64,000 nt of DNA from an uncultured Brevibacillus sp. (GTDB lineage Bacteria; Bacillota; Bacilli; Brevibacillales; Brevibacillaceae): assembly GCF_947502445.1 (NCBI RefSeq), contig NZ_CANMZW010000032.1, positions 1 through 64,000 of the forward strand. The letters are read 5' to 3'. This document shows, in pieces, positions 44,772 to 53,948 of this stretch. The notes under the pieces are model-generated. The model made no database searches. It was not told the DNA's origin and worked only from the letters and a program-made list of their open reading frames with translations. The translations under genes and the position numbers were made by a program. Numbering within the stretch: the stretch's first letter is position 1; the number at the start of each line of letters is the position of its first letter.

Positions 44772-45658
44772 TAAAATCCCTCCATCAAGTGCGTCAAGTA
44801 CTCTTTCTTGTTTGCAAAATACTCCTCTGTGGAGAAATCGACATTTTTGATGCGGTAACGATACTCGCCTTCCTTTACCTGCCGGACGATCTCGTTGTAT
44901 TCCGACTCGTCGACCGGACGGTGCTTCCATATGTCTCCAGGTCTTGCCAAAAAGAAAGTATCTCGTAGATCATATAGTCTCTGCGACTGGTCAAAAATGG
45001 GCACAGCACACATCCCAATTAATTGATAGCTGCCAGGAGCATTCAGTGGATAGATCACGGTAAAAGCACCGCCAAGCCCAACTGCCCGACTTGGTGTATC
45101 CGTTCGCGGGCTACTGTATTTAGGTGTCTGGATGATTTGCTTTTTCTCAAGACCTAACGGATACTCCCATGCTGTACCTGGAATAAACCCCATCATGGTT
45201 ATCAAATAAGGACTGGACGAATGTGCTTCGATGAATTCCTCTTTGGTCGAAAAACCGTTCAGCTTCCTGACCAGCTCAAAATCACTCATCGCGTCATGCG
45301 AAATATTGCGCTCGGAAAATCTGCGGCTGTACTCCTCTGTCAGCGGATCATCGTACCAGATCGGAATCTCTACGATTCGCACCTGCATGTTCAGCGCAGA
45401 GGGATTGCTTTTCGTGATGTCGATTTCTTTCAAGTACTCGAGTAAATCAACAGGAGAAATGACTTCCGGATCAAAGCGAATAATGTATGAAGAGTTTGAT
45501 GGACAAATGTCATGCACGCCAGGAATGTTCCGTTTGCGTAGTTCATTTGTAACCGCCAGCGCCTTGAAATTGCTTTCTTCGCTCATATCCCGGGAGATTT
45601 CCGCGTAAATATATTCGTCTCCGCCAAAGTCGAAGCGGGTTTCTGGCAAGGTAAACAT
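44771..45658 (-). CDS. pxpB: 5-oxoprolinase subunit B / AHS1-domain protein, copy 1
   Basis: 295 residues, KipI/AHS1 family. ICPSNSSYIIRFDPE, MMGFIPG and GGAFTVIYPLNAPGSYQLIG are family hallmarks. It forms a complex with the AHS2 protein encoded directly downstream. Encoded 15 bp after the sigma-54 activator, so the three genes form one unit. It is clearly related to, but different in sequence from, the PxpB at 51230-52114. Confidence 0.9.
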   Translation of the reverse strand: MFTLPETRFDFGGDEYIYAEISRDMSEESNFKALAVTNELRKRNIPGVHDICPSNSSYIIRFDPEVISPVDLLEYLKEIDITKSNPSALNMQVRIVEIPIWYDDPLTEEYSRRFSERNISHDAMSDFELVRKLNGFSTKEEFIEAHSSSPYLITMMGFIPGTAWEYPLGLEKKQIIQTPKYSSPRTDTPSRAVGLGGAFTVIYPLNAPGSYQLIGMCAVPIFDQSQRLYDLRDTFFLARPGDIWKHRPVDESEYNEIVRQVKEGEYRYRIKNVDFSTEEYFANKKEYLTHLMEGF

Positions 45659-45673
45659 GCGGTTTGCTCCTCT

Positions 45674-47728
45674 CTATTGAAGTCGTCGTTGCATGCGTCT
45701 GCTTACCGTTGCGGGACTGACTCCTAAAATTTTGGCGACTCTAGCAGCTGTGCCGTATTTTTTCAGCGCCAGGGAGATTAATTGGTTTTCTACTTCCTCC
45801 ACCGCTTCTTTCAACGGCATGATATCGAGCACGACCGCTTTATTTTCCCGAACGATCGGCTCTTCCTTGTACAAATTCGGAATGACATCCTGTGTACCGA
45901 TGCTATCTGCACGTGTCTTTACTACGAGTCGCTCAATGACGTTTTGCAGCTCGCGTACATTGCCTGGCCACGAATATCCCTCCAGCATATGTAGTGCATC
46001 CCGATTGATGCTCTTTTCCAAGCCGTACATCCTGTTGAACTCCTTTAAAAAATGGATGGCGAGCGGTAGGATGTCTGCGATACGTTTGCGTAGCGGCGGA
46101 ATTTCAATTGGAACCACGTACAGTCGATAATAGAGATCTTCCCGAAATTTCTGATTTTTTACCAGTTCCTTCATATTTTGATTTGTCGCCACGATGATCC
46201 GGACATCCACGGGAATCGTACGTGTCCCGCCCACTCTCATAATCTCTTTTTCCTGCAGGACTCGAAGCAGCTTCACTTGCATGTTATAAGGCAGCTCCGT
46301 GACCTCATCAAGAAAAATGCTTCCTTTGTGCGCCATTTCAAACATGCCTGGCTTGCCTTTTTGGTCCGCCCCCGTAAAAGCCCCTTTTTCGTAGCCGAAC
46401 AACTCGCTTTCAATCAGGCTTTCCGGGAGCGCTCCACAGTTTACGCGGATGAATGGCTCGTTTTTTCTCAAGCTGAATTCGTGGATGGCCTGCGCAAAAA
46501 CTTCTTTTCCTACTCCTGATTCCCCCACCAGTAAAACCGTTGAATCTACTTTGGCGATATGCTTCAGCTCTTCCACCAAGCTCTCCATGATTTGCGACCG
46601 ATAGACGAGCTTCTTGTGATTTACTTGCTTCGTCGCCAGCTCAGAAGCATCTGATGCAGGCGTCAATTCCAAATCCGAACGAAGCATATGAATGCCTGTA
46701 ATATCACGCGACAGGATGACGACTTTTTCCAGCTTGTCTCCATGAAAGACTGGTGTTGCCACAGACCATACCATTGTGCCACTATTTGATTCTTGTATCA
46801 GCGACAGCTTTTTCTTTTGCGTCATACATAAATCAGCGATGTTCGGGTAAAAAATGCCTGCTTTTTCTAGTTGGTATACATCGCTTTCGATCAGTTGCTC
46901 AGGGTGCTTCACCTGCCAAAATTCCTGTAGGAACGTGCCAGCGATTCTGACAATTTTACCTGCATGATTCACAACCACGATCTGCTCGTTCTCCGAAGAA
47001 TAGATTGCCTGCAAATCATCCGTTATATTTCGCACGAATTCCAGCTCGTTCACAGCTTCCCCCAACCGCTCACGATGAGAAAAAATATGTACGATTCCAA
47101 TAATTTTGCCATGCTCGTATAAAGGAGAGAAGTTACCGCTCGTCCGCTTAAAATTAATCGAGCTTTCCACACTCAATAATTGCTTTCCAGACAATACCTC
47201 ATCCAGGTCTTTATCGATGGTGAGTAGTGTCTTGTAATTTCGGTAAAGAAGCACGCTTTTGGGCAAACCGAGAATTTGCTCAGCCGTTTCATTCATAAAG
47301 GAAACTTCAAAATGAGAGTCCGTCGTAATGATTCCGATTCCTGAGCTGTTGAAAATGTGGTTTAATTGTTCTAGCTTGTACTGTCCCAGCCGATCCCGCG
47401 CATCTCGCGCACTGGTGTAGCCCACGATATTTCCAGACTGGTCGACACCTAGTACTACAGAAATGTTGTGATAGAAAGTGATCGGGCTATCGACCGGAAC
47501 CTTCACGATATCTTTTTGGAATTCGACCTGTTCCTGGAGATTGCCTGACGCCTGTATTTGCTTTAATAGAGAGCTGCGATCGATGTATCCCACAATTCCT
47601 TGCTGCTCATTCCCTATCAGCAGTCTCGTCCATTTGCTTTCCTGCATGAAATCGAGAGCTTCCTGCAATGTACTGTCGATCGGTAAATGGATTGAAACCG
47701 GTTGCAAGATGTCGTTCCATACCAGCAA
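45674..47728 (-). CDS. Sigma-54-dependent activator with CBS and PAS domains (PrdR-like)
   Basis: 684 residues from a TTG start with GGAGGGG 5 nt upstream. Paired CBS motifs lie at about 1-110, PAS domains at about 120-220 and 230-345, the AAA+ sigma-54 interaction domain at about 375-605 with Walker A GESGVGKE (402-409), GAFTGA loop (449-454) and Walker B FLDEV (472-476), and a C-terminal Fis-type helix (TAARVAKILGVSPATVSRRM). It should activate a -24/-12 promoter; the best candidate is at 60377-60392, in front of the Mo-hydroxylase/pxp operon. CBS and PAS domains imply sensing of a nucleotide or small ligand in the cytoplasm. Confidence 0.93.
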   Translation of the reverse strand: MLVWNDILQPVSIHLPIDSTLQEALDFMQESKWTRLLIGNEQQGIVGYIDRSSLLKQIQASGNLQEQVEFQKDIVKVPVDSPITFYHNISVVLGVDQSGNIVGYTSARDARDRLGQYKLEQLNHIFNSSGIGIITTDSHFEVSFMNETAEQILGLPKSVLLYRNYKTLLTIDKDLDEVLSGKQLLSVESSINFKRTSGNFSPLYEHGKIIGIVHIFSHRERLGEAVNELEFVRNITDDLQAIYSSENEQIVVVNHAGKIVRIAGTFLQEFWQVKHPEQLIESDVYQLEKAGIFYPNIADLCMTQKKKLSLIQESNSGTMVWSVATPVFHGDKLEKVVILSRDITGIHMLRSDLELTPASDASELATKQVNHKKLVYRSQIMESLVEELKHIAKVDSTVLLVGESGVGKEVFAQAIHEFSLRKNEPFIRVNCGALPESLIESELFGYEKGAFTGADQKGKPGMFEMAHKGSIFLDEVTELPYNMQVKLLRVLQEKEIMRVGGTRTIPVDVRIIVATNQNMKELVKNQKFREDLYYRLYVVPIEIPPLRKRIADILPLAIHFLKEFNRMYGLEKSINRDALHMLEGYSWPGNVRELQNVIERLVVKTRADSIGTQDVIPNLYKEEPIVRENKAVVLDIMPLKEAVEEVENQLISLALKKYGTAARVAKILGVSPATVSRRMQRRLQ

Positions 47729-47821
47729 GCTATCCCCTCCGAAAGCATGAATTTTTAGAAAACTCTACTCTCTCTAGCATACCAATCTTTTCATATGTTT
47801 GGGAGTGTTATTGCGAAAAAG

Positions 47822-47849
47822 AAGCTGACCGCAATAAAGCGATCAGCTT
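47822..47849 (-). terminator. Terminator at the end of the Mo-hydroxylase/pxp operon
   Basis: AAGCTGACCGC / GCGATCAGCTT with one mismatch and a 6-nt loop, followed on the minus strand by CTTTTT. It overlaps the pxpA stop and separates the long operon from the sigma-54 activator gene. Confidence 0.82.
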
Positions 47850-48601
47850 GCTTGAATCGGTGCCACCGTTATTTCTGCGGCGCGCAGAGCCTCGTAAATA
47901 TGCTTGATAAGGATCGGGGCTCCCGGAGTGTCGCCGTGAATACAAACGGTCTCGGCATGAACACTTGCTTCTTCTCCATCGGGGGTCACTACGATCCCTT
48001 CTTTCACCATCCTCACTACACGTGCAGCCATCATCTCATAATTTTCAATCGTGGGTCCAGTCCTCGTAAGGACTATCGAGCCATTCTTTGTATGCTCTCT
48101 GTCCGCATATACTTCCCGCGCAATCGGGATTCCCATTTGCTTGCCGATCTCTTCAACTGCCGAGTTTTGCAGGGCAAATACGATCATTCTATTTGATAGC
48201 CGGCCCAACGGTTCCAATATGGCTCGGGCTAGCTTTTCATCATCCATGGCCATCATGTACAAGGCACCATGCGGTTTGCAATGTTGAAGCTCCATATGAT
48301 AGTAGGATGCGAACTCTCGCAAAGCCCCTACCTGATACATGATATAATCTCGAATTTCATCTGGCGTGCAGGACATGTACCGCCTTCCGAAGCCGATTGA
48401 ATCGGGAAAGCCCGGGTGAGCGCCGATCGCGACATCGTACTCTTTTGCCATTTGAACGGTTTTGTGCATCACATGAGGGTCCCCCGCATGATAGCCACAC
48501 GCTATGTTGGCTGAGGAAATATATTTGATCATTTCCTCATCATTGCCCATCTGGTACAAGCCAAAGCTCTCCCCCATGTCACAATTCAAATCGACCTTCA
48601 T
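47843..48601 (-). CDS. pxpA: 5-oxoprolinase subunit A (LamB/YcsF family)
   Basis: 252 residues of the LamB/YcsF family, the catalytic-side subunit of PxpABC, which hydrolyses 5-oxoproline to glutamate with ATP. Family marks are the opening VDLNCDMGESFG, SANIACGYHAGDP and AIGAHPGFPD. It is the last gene of the operon and follows the biotin carboxylase by 16 bp. Both PxpB/PxpC pairs in this region lack their own PxpA, so this one may serve either. Confidence 0.94.
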   Translation of the reverse strand: MKVDLNCDMGESFGLYQMGNDEEMIKYISSANIACGYHAGDPHVMHKTVQMAKEYDVAIGAHPGFPDSIGFGRRYMSCTPDEIRDYIMYQVGALREFASYYHMELQHCKPHGALYMMAMDDEKLARAILEPLGRLSNRMIVFALQNSAVEEIGKQMGIPIAREVYADREHTKNGSIVLTRTGPTIENYEMMAARVVRMVKEGIVVTPDGEEASVHAETVCIHGDTPGAPILIKHIYEALRAAEITVAPIQAS

Positions 48602-48617
48602 GTTATCCCCCCTGATG

Positions 48618-49958
48618 TCATCCTTTTAAAAGCGTCTCTACAAATTTGGTATTGTAGGTACCCGCCTGAAAAGCTGAATCATCCATGATGGATGCTAATA
48701 AGGGCAGATTGTTTTTTATCCCGCCAACGATGCATTGCTGCAATGCCTGCTTCATTTTTTCAATCGCTTCCGCTCTGCTTGCTCCATGCGTAATAATCTT
48801 GCCAATCATAGGGTCGTAAAACGGAGTCACCTGATCTCCTTCTGTCACCGCAAATTCCAGTCGAGCCTCTACTGGCACTACCAACGCGTCGATCTTGCCA
48901 GGTGAAGGCATAAACGTCCGAGCATCCTCTGCATATACCCGGCACTCGATGGCATGGCCTGACGGATTGGACGGAATAGCCCCTCGATCAATCGGGAGAT
49001 TTGCTGCAATCTTTAGCTGCCACTCTACCAAATCGATGGCACTGATTTCTTCTGTGACAGGATGCTCTACTTGAATACGGGTGTTCATTTCCAAAAAGTA
49101 ATACTGGCCTTGTTCATCTACAATAAATTCCATGGTGCCGACATTCGTATAGCCGATACTTTCTGCCCCTTTTACCGCTGCGGCACACAATGCTTCTCGT
49201 GCAACGGGATCAAGAAACGGTGATGGTGCTTCCTCGATGATTTTTTGGTTGCGCCGCTGGATCGAGCACTCCCGCTCCCATAGATGCACGACGTTTCCAT
49301 GAACATCTCCCGCAATTTGTACCTCAATATGACGTGGAGAAGAAATATACTTTTCCAAAAAGAGGGTATCATCACCAAAGTACGATCCGGCTCGCTGCGC
49401 GGTGCTTTCAAACGCTTTTTCCAGCTCCTGGTCGCTGTGTACGATCTGCATCCCGATGCCACCGCCACCAGCACTTGCTTTGAGCATGACCGGATATCCG
49501 ATTTCATTTGCCACCTGCTTGGCCTCGTCGATCGAACGAAGTGCCCCGTCTACACCGGGAACGATTTGGATGCCTGCCGCTTTCATCTGTTTGCGTGCAG
49601 CTATTTTATCGCCCATCAGCCGAATGACAGAGGCGGTGGGACCAATGAACGTAATTCCCTCCTCCGCACAGCGTTCAGCGAAGGTACCATTCTCGGCTAA
49701 AAAGCCGTATCCCGGATGAACCGCATCCGCCCCCGTTTGTTTGGCAGCCTGAATAATGGCTTCCAGATCGAGATAGCTTTTTTTCACGGGTGCAGGACCG
49801 ATAAGGACTGCCTCATCGGCTTCTTTCACAAACAGGCTAGCCGCATCAGCCTCCGAATAAACAGCGACAGTAGAAATCGACAAACGCTTGCACGTCCGAA
49901 TAATGCGGCGGGCAATTTCTCCTCTGTTGGCAATCAGCACTTTTTTGAAATGACTCAT
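48618..49958 (-). CDS. accC: Biotin carboxylase subunit (AccC-like)
   Basis: 446 residues from the ATG at 49958 with GGAGG 5 nt upstream. N-terminal KVLIANRGEIARRIIRTC, ATP-grasp glycine loop KASAGGGGIGMQI, and FLEMNTRIQVEHPVTE are the biotin carboxylase hallmarks. It carboxylates biotin on a carrier with ATP and bicarbonate. Its place among PxpA, PxpB, PxpC and a small biotin carrier resembles a split urea-carboxylase-type enzyme and not fatty-acid synthesis, so this is probably a second, catabolic copy. Confidence 0.93.
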   Translation of the reverse strand: MSHFKKVLIANRGEIARRIIRTCKRLSISTVAVYSEADAASLFVKEADEAVLIGPAPVKKSYLDLEAIIQAAKQTGADAVHPGYGFLAENGTFAERCAEEGITFIGPTASVIRLMGDKIAARKQMKAAGIQIVPGVDGALRSIDEAKQVANEIGYPVMLKASAGGGGIGMQIVHSDQELEKAFESTAQRAGSYFGDDTLFLEKYISSPRHIEVQIAGDVHGNVVHLWERECSIQRRNQKIIEEAPSPFLDPVAREALCAAAVKGAESIGYTNVGTMEFIVDEQGQYYFLEMNTRIQVEHPVTEEISAIDLVEWQLKIAANLPIDRGAIPSNPSGHAIECRVYAEDARTFMPSPGKIDALVVPVEARLEFAVTEGDQVTPFYDPMIGKIITHGASRAEAIEKMKQALQQCIVGGIKNNLPLLASIMDDSAFQAGTYNTKFVETLLKG

Positions 49959-50006
49959 GAAGTCCTCCATTTATCGAAGCTGTTTTCACGAATAGTAATT
50001 GGTCCT

Positions 50007-50249
50007 CTACCTCAGGACGACAAGCTCCTGGTCGACATCGACTATGGTTTCGTTCTCAACTGAAAAACGGTCAATCACCCCATCTTCCTCGACCTTTACC
50101 TCGTAAAAGTTTTTCATGACTTCAATCAAACCGACGATATCTCCAGACTTGACCATGTCACCTTCCTGTACGTAGTCAGGCTGATCCGGGCTTGGCTTGC
50201 GGTAGAAAACGCCGGGAAGCGGCGAAAGAATTACTTTTTTCTCACTCAT
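50007..50249 (-). CDS. Small biotin/lipoyl carrier protein
   Basis: 80 residues from the ATG at 50249, with CAGGAGG about 7 nt upstream; a longer frame overlaps the neighbouring pxpC and is rejected. It is a single biotinyl domain: LPGVFYRKPSP, EEGDMV-like turn (VQEGDMVKSGDIVG) and attachment-site EVMKNFYE with Lys46. The usual AMKM is replaced by VMKN, a variant typical of carriers beside AHS genes. It presumably shuttles carboxylate between the biotin carboxylase downstream and the AHS proteins upstream. Confidence 0.88.
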   Translation of the reverse strand: MSEKKVILSPLPGVFYRKPSPDQPDYVQEGDMVKSGDIVGLIEVMKNFYEVKVEEDGVIDRFSVENETIVDVDQELVVLR

Positions 50250-50268
50250 ATCGTTTCCTCCTGGTTTC

Positions 50269-51237
50269 TCATAATGAGGCGGCAATTCGCGAAAGCTTTG
50301 CCTGCGTTTCTCGTCTCGCTTGCAGTGCTTCCTCCAAGGAAACCGCCACAAAACGGACTTTATCATTCGTCTTGATTTGACCCATCCGATTCAAATCCGT
50401 GCTGATGACGGTAGCGATCGTCGCATATCCCCCGCCTGTGACAGCGTCATGTAGCAGGACAATTGGCTCGACGCCATCTGGTACTTGTATCGAACCAATG
50501 GGATACCCGAGATCGGTTACGTTGGACGGATTGCTTCCCGCTCCAAATGGCTGCTCCCGCTCGACGAATTGCAGCCGCTCACCGCGATGCCGATAACCGA
50601 TGCGATTGGCTTCCGGTGTTACCGTCCATTCGGTATGTAGGAACGTTGCTTTGCTCTCATCTGTCAAACGATAGCTGCAAAGACCGACAATCACCCTGAT
50701 TTCATGAGATTTGCTGAAAACGGGAATGTCCGTATCCGCAATTTTGCTGCCGACTGGCACATCCTTTTCCTTCATGTCTGCTGTATGCACGATATCCCCC
50801 GCTGCCAACGGTCTTCCCTGGAAGCCGCCGATACCAATCAGTGTATAGGTCGAGCGAGAATTCATGATGACAGGTACGTCAATGCCGCCTTCTACAGCCA
50901 AGTAAACCCTCGCCCCTGACTTGACGAAATCAAAGGACAGCACATCCCCAGCTTTGACCTCCAGCGTTTCCCACATTGGTACGGCTTGCCCGTTGATTTT
51001 TGGGGGAAGGTAGCCACCTGTCAAACTGATTCGCGTATCCGAACCGAATTCCAGCTCGGGACCTAGATACGTGATCTCCAGTGCAGCCGCATGTGGGGCA
51101 TTGCCCACCAACAGATTGGCTACTGTGTAAGAATACTGATCCATCGCCCCTGATGGAGGCATACCGATTTCGTAAAAGCCGATTCTGCCCCTGTCCTGCA
51201 CAGTTGTTTGCAGACCTGCTTTGATGACTTTAATCAT
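50269..51237 (-). CDS. pxpC: 5-oxoprolinase subunit C / AHS2-domain protein, copy 2
   Basis: 322 residues of the KipA/AHS2 family (LQTTVQDRGRIGFYEIGMPP, GSNPSNVTDLGYPIGSIQVP). Overlaps the stop of pxpB by 8 bp and precedes the biotin carrier gene by 19 bp. Together with PxpB, PxpA and the biotin proteins it forms the ring-opening module of the operon. Confidence 0.92.
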   Translation of the reverse strand: MIKVIKAGLQTTVQDRGRIGFYEIGMPPSGAMDQYSYTVANLLVGNAPHAAALEITYLGPELEFGSDTRISLTGGYLPPKINGQAVPMWETLEVKAGDVLSFDFVKSGARVYLAVEGGIDVPVIMNSRSTYTLIGIGGFQGRPLAAGDIVHTADMKEKDVPVGSKIADTDIPVFSKSHEIRVIVGLCSYRLTDESKATFLHTEWTVTPEANRIGYRHRGERLQFVEREQPFGAGSNPSNVTDLGYPIGSIQVPDGVEPIVLLHDAVTGGGYATIATVISTDLNRMGQIKTNDKVRFVAVSLEEALQARRETQAKLSRIAASL

Positions 51238-52114
51238 GGTATAACCTCCTCATGACGTTCTCCGAAAATGTCTCCAGATCGGCAAGTACTTCTTTCGGGG
51301 TAAAGGTGAAGTCTTTCTTTTGATACGTAAACGTACCATTCTCGACCTGCTTACGAATGTCGTCATACTCATCACGGTTAATGCTGCGGTAGCGGAAGAT
51401 ATCGCCCTGCTGCGGAAACACCATCGAATCTTTAAAATCAGGTAGTGTCTGCTCTTTTTGATAAATAGGCGCAGGAGCAATCCCGTAGAGCTGGTATCCG
51501 CCCGCACCTTGTACCGGATAGATGACGGAAAAGGCACCGCCAAAACCAAAGGCACGCTCTGGAGTAAAGGTTCTTGGGCGAACGTATTTCGGGACCTCGA
51601 TCTGCTTTTCACGCTGAACCATCTGAAAGCACCAGGGCAGACCTGGAACAAATCCGATCATGGATACGAGAAATGGTGCGCTTGTGATCGCTGCGATGAA
51701 ATCCTCTGTATTGTCGTACCCGTTAATGCGTGCAGAATATTGCAGGTCGGTCGCCTCAGGATCTTGATGTCTATCGCGAAAACGCATCAAGGCCTCATGT
51801 GTCCACGGATCTTCAAACAGAACAGGAACATCGACCAGCCGCGAGGAAATCGTCACGTCAAACGGGTCCGTCGTCCTTTCCATTTCCTTTAATTCGTCCA
51901 TCAGAGCGGCTGGGTCGACAATATCAGGATTAAAGCGGATCATGTAAGACGCATTGGACGGACAAATATCCAATATTCCGTCAATCTGTCTCTCCTTCAA
52001 CTTTCGCGTAATCGCCATGCCGGTAAAATTGGATTCCAGGCTCATCTCTTCGGAAAGCTGAACGAAAATAAATTCATCTCCGCCGTATTCGTATAACGTT
52101 TTCATCGTACTCAT
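51230..52114 (-). CDS. pxpB: 5-oxoprolinase subunit B / AHS1-domain protein, copy 2
   Basis: 294 residues of the KipI/AHS1 family with ICPSNASYMIRFNPD, IGFVPGLPWCFQM and GGAFSVIYPVQGAGGYQL. GGAGGTGACGG lies about 8 nt before the ATG. Co-directional with the maturation genes upstream (54-bp gap). Confidence 0.92.
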   Translation of the reverse strand: MSTMKTLYEYGGDEFIFVQLSEEMSLESNFTGMAITRKLKERQIDGILDICPSNASYMIRFNPDIVDPAALMDELKEMERTTDPFDVTISSRLVDVPVLFEDPWTHEALMRFRDRHQDPEATDLQYSARINGYDNTEDFIAAITSAPFLVSMIGFVPGLPWCFQMVQREKQIEVPKYVRPRTFTPERAFGFGGAFSVIYPVQGAGGYQLYGIAPAPIYQKEQTLPDFKDSMVFPQQGDIFRYRSINRDEYDDIRKQVENGTFTYQKKDFTFTPKEVLADLETFSENVMRRLYHD

Positions 52115-52168
52115 GATCCGTCACCTCCATAGCTTTGTGTCTCCAAAGAATGCATACTCATCAAAGGC

Positions 52169-52777
52169 TCATGATATGTGCAAAGCTTGTTCAAAATCCT
52201 CTGGCGTATCGATGTCCACGTGAATGCCGGGATCATCAACAGGTAAAATGAGGCGCTGCTCCATCGCAGTCAGCACCGATCTCCCCCCTTGATCCCCCTC
52301 TATGCAATCAAATTGGCCTTGGTACACGTTGCCGAAAAAAACGGGGTGACCAGGCTTCTCCAGGTACATGGGCTGAATGGCAAAAGGCACTTGAAGCTCG
52401 CGCAAGCTCTCTTGCCCCCGTTCCCAAAGCTGATGCACGGTTTCGCGTTTGATAAAGGGCTGATCCCCCAGAAATACCGTGACAGATCGATGCTTCGGCA
52501 ATGCTTGCTCGATACCCAACCGAAACGAGCTGCTTTGCCCTGATTGGTAATGAGGATTAACCACCCATCGAAAACGCGGATCGGCAACACGGATGTTCTG
52601 CTGGATACGATTTTCTTCATGACCGATGACTGCAATGACCTCTGAAAAGTCAATGGCAAGCGCCAGTCTGATCACCTGCTCCAGCATCGAGCTGCCGTGA
52701 ATCGGCAGGAGCTGTTTCGCCGTGCCCATTCTGGACGCTGTACCCGCAGCCAATATGACTGCACACCCCTGCTGCAT
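52169..52777 (-). CDS. mocA: MocA-like molybdenum cofactor cytidylyltransferase
   Basis: 202 residues of the MobA/MocA nucleotidyltransferase fold: N-terminal AVILAAGTASRMGTAKQLLP (nucleotide-binding loop), VNPHYQSGQSSS and FLGDQPF. Members attach CMP or GMP to molybdopterin; those in xanthine dehydrogenase-type clusters make the cytosine dinucleotide. The start at 52777 has AGGTGG 6 nt upstream. It supplies cofactor to the Mo hydroxylase encoded in the same operon. Confidence 0.88.
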   Translation of the reverse strand: MQQGCAVILAAGTASRMGTAKQLLPIHGSSMLEQVIRLALAIDFSEVIAVIGHEENRIQQNIRVADPRFRWVVNPHYQSGQSSSFRLGIEQALPKHRSVTVFLGDQPFIKRETVHQLWERGQESLRELQVPFAIQPMYLEKPGHPVFFGNVYQGQFDCIEGDQGGRSVLTAMEQRLILPVDDPGIHVDIDTPEDFEQALHIS

Positions 52778-52804
52778 AAAAAGCCACCTCACCTTCTCTT
52801 CGCG

Positions 52805-53944
52805 CTAGCCAGCAATGACTGTCTTTTGATGGATTTGCGCTTTGTCGCGGAGCAATCCGCCCTCATGTCCTGTCCGTTTCGCGATGATTTCAGCCAGAAT
52901 GCTTACGGCGATCTCCTCTGCATTGTCTGCACCAATATCCAGCCCGATCGGATTGCAAAGTCGTGCCAGTTGACGCGCGGTAAAGGTCGATCCCGCTTTT
53001 TCCAGTGAATCCATGATTCGCTCGCGACGAGATCTCGGTCCTAAGAGCCCTACATACGCTGCCTCAGATGGCAAAGCGAACTTCAATGCTTCCTGATCTC
53101 TCTCCATATGATGATTCATGATCACGACATAAGACCGCTTCCCAACAGCGAGCTGCTCCGCATACTTTTCTGAATCGATGAGCAAACGAGTCGCGAGGGG
53201 AAAGCGCTCCGCGGTATTGTAGCCCGGTCGCGGATCTACAACGGTTGTTGGCAAGCCGAGCGTCACACTGAGTCTGGCAACTGGTATAGCATCGTTTCCT
53301 GCACCGAAAATAAGGACAGTAGGGAGCGGGCTCGCGACATCAAGAAACAGGCTAAGTGATGTCCCGTCATCGAGAACGACAGATTGGCTGGACGATCGGG
53401 GATTTTGTTTATGGAAAAGCTCCGTCGCCCATTTTTCCACGTAGCGGTTTAACCCTGTATTACCCAGATTCCCTGTCACATTTCCTTTCTCCGTGACAAC
53501 CAGCCGTTTACTCGCTGATTCGCAAGGGGTCTCGTTCATCCCGATTACCGTACATAAAGCTGCGGCTTCCCCTTTTTGAATCGCTTCAGACCAGACGGAA
53601 AATGCAGGGTGCAGCTTTTCCTGTCCAGCTATCGGCTCGATAAAAATGTCTACCGTGCCCGGACAACCCAGCCCAAGCCCCCAAACCAGATCCTCATCCA
53701 GCTCGTAGCGCTTCAGGATTGCTTTGTAGTCCCGAATGACACCTTGGGCGACCTCAGCTACATCAGCTTCCAAACAACCTCCGGAGATTAAGCCAACGTA
53801 GTCACCCGTGTCATCGATAAACATTTTTGCGCCTTCGCGACGATATGCCGATCCTTTTACCTTTACGACGGTTGCCAAAGCTCCTTTTTTCCCTGCCTGT
53901 ATCACTTCATTCAGCGTGTGCAGGACTGCCTCATTCTCCCGCAT
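52805..53944 (-). CDS. XdhC/CoxF-family maturation factor
   Basis: 379 residues from the ATG at 53944 with GGAGG 6 nt upstream. The N-terminal XdhC domain has LATVVKVKGSAYRREGAKM and GLISGGCLEADVAE; the C-terminal Rossmann part has FGAGNDAIPVARLS and HHMERDQEAL. XdhC proteins bind and insert the sulfurated Mo cofactor into xanthine dehydrogenase-type enzymes. Encoded between the CoxE-like and MocA-like genes. Confidence 0.9.
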   Translation of the reverse strand: MRENEAVLHTLNEVIQAGKKGALATVVKVKGSAYRREGAKMFIDDTGDYVGLISGGCLEADVAEVAQGVIRDYKAILKRYELDEDLVWGLGLGCPGTVDIFIEPIAGQEKLHPAFSVWSEAIQKGEAAALCTVIGMNETPCESASKRLVVTEKGNVTGNLGNTGLNRYVEKWATELFHKQNPRSSSQSVVLDDGTSLSLFLDVASPLPTVLIFGAGNDAIPVARLSVTLGLPTTVVDPRPGYNTAERFPLATRLLIDSEKYAEQLAVGKRSYVVIMNHHMERDQEALKFALPSEAAYVGLLGPRSRRERIMDSLEKAGSTFTARQLARLCNPIGLDIGADNAEEIAVSILAEIIAKRTGHEGGLLRDKAQIHQKTVIAG

Positions 53945-53948
53945 ATGA

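Noticed and set aside
44772..44930. N-terminal extension of the copy 1 PxpC
   Set aside because: It lies inside the PxpB gene, has no family similarity, and a good ribosome site precedes the internal ATG at 44771.
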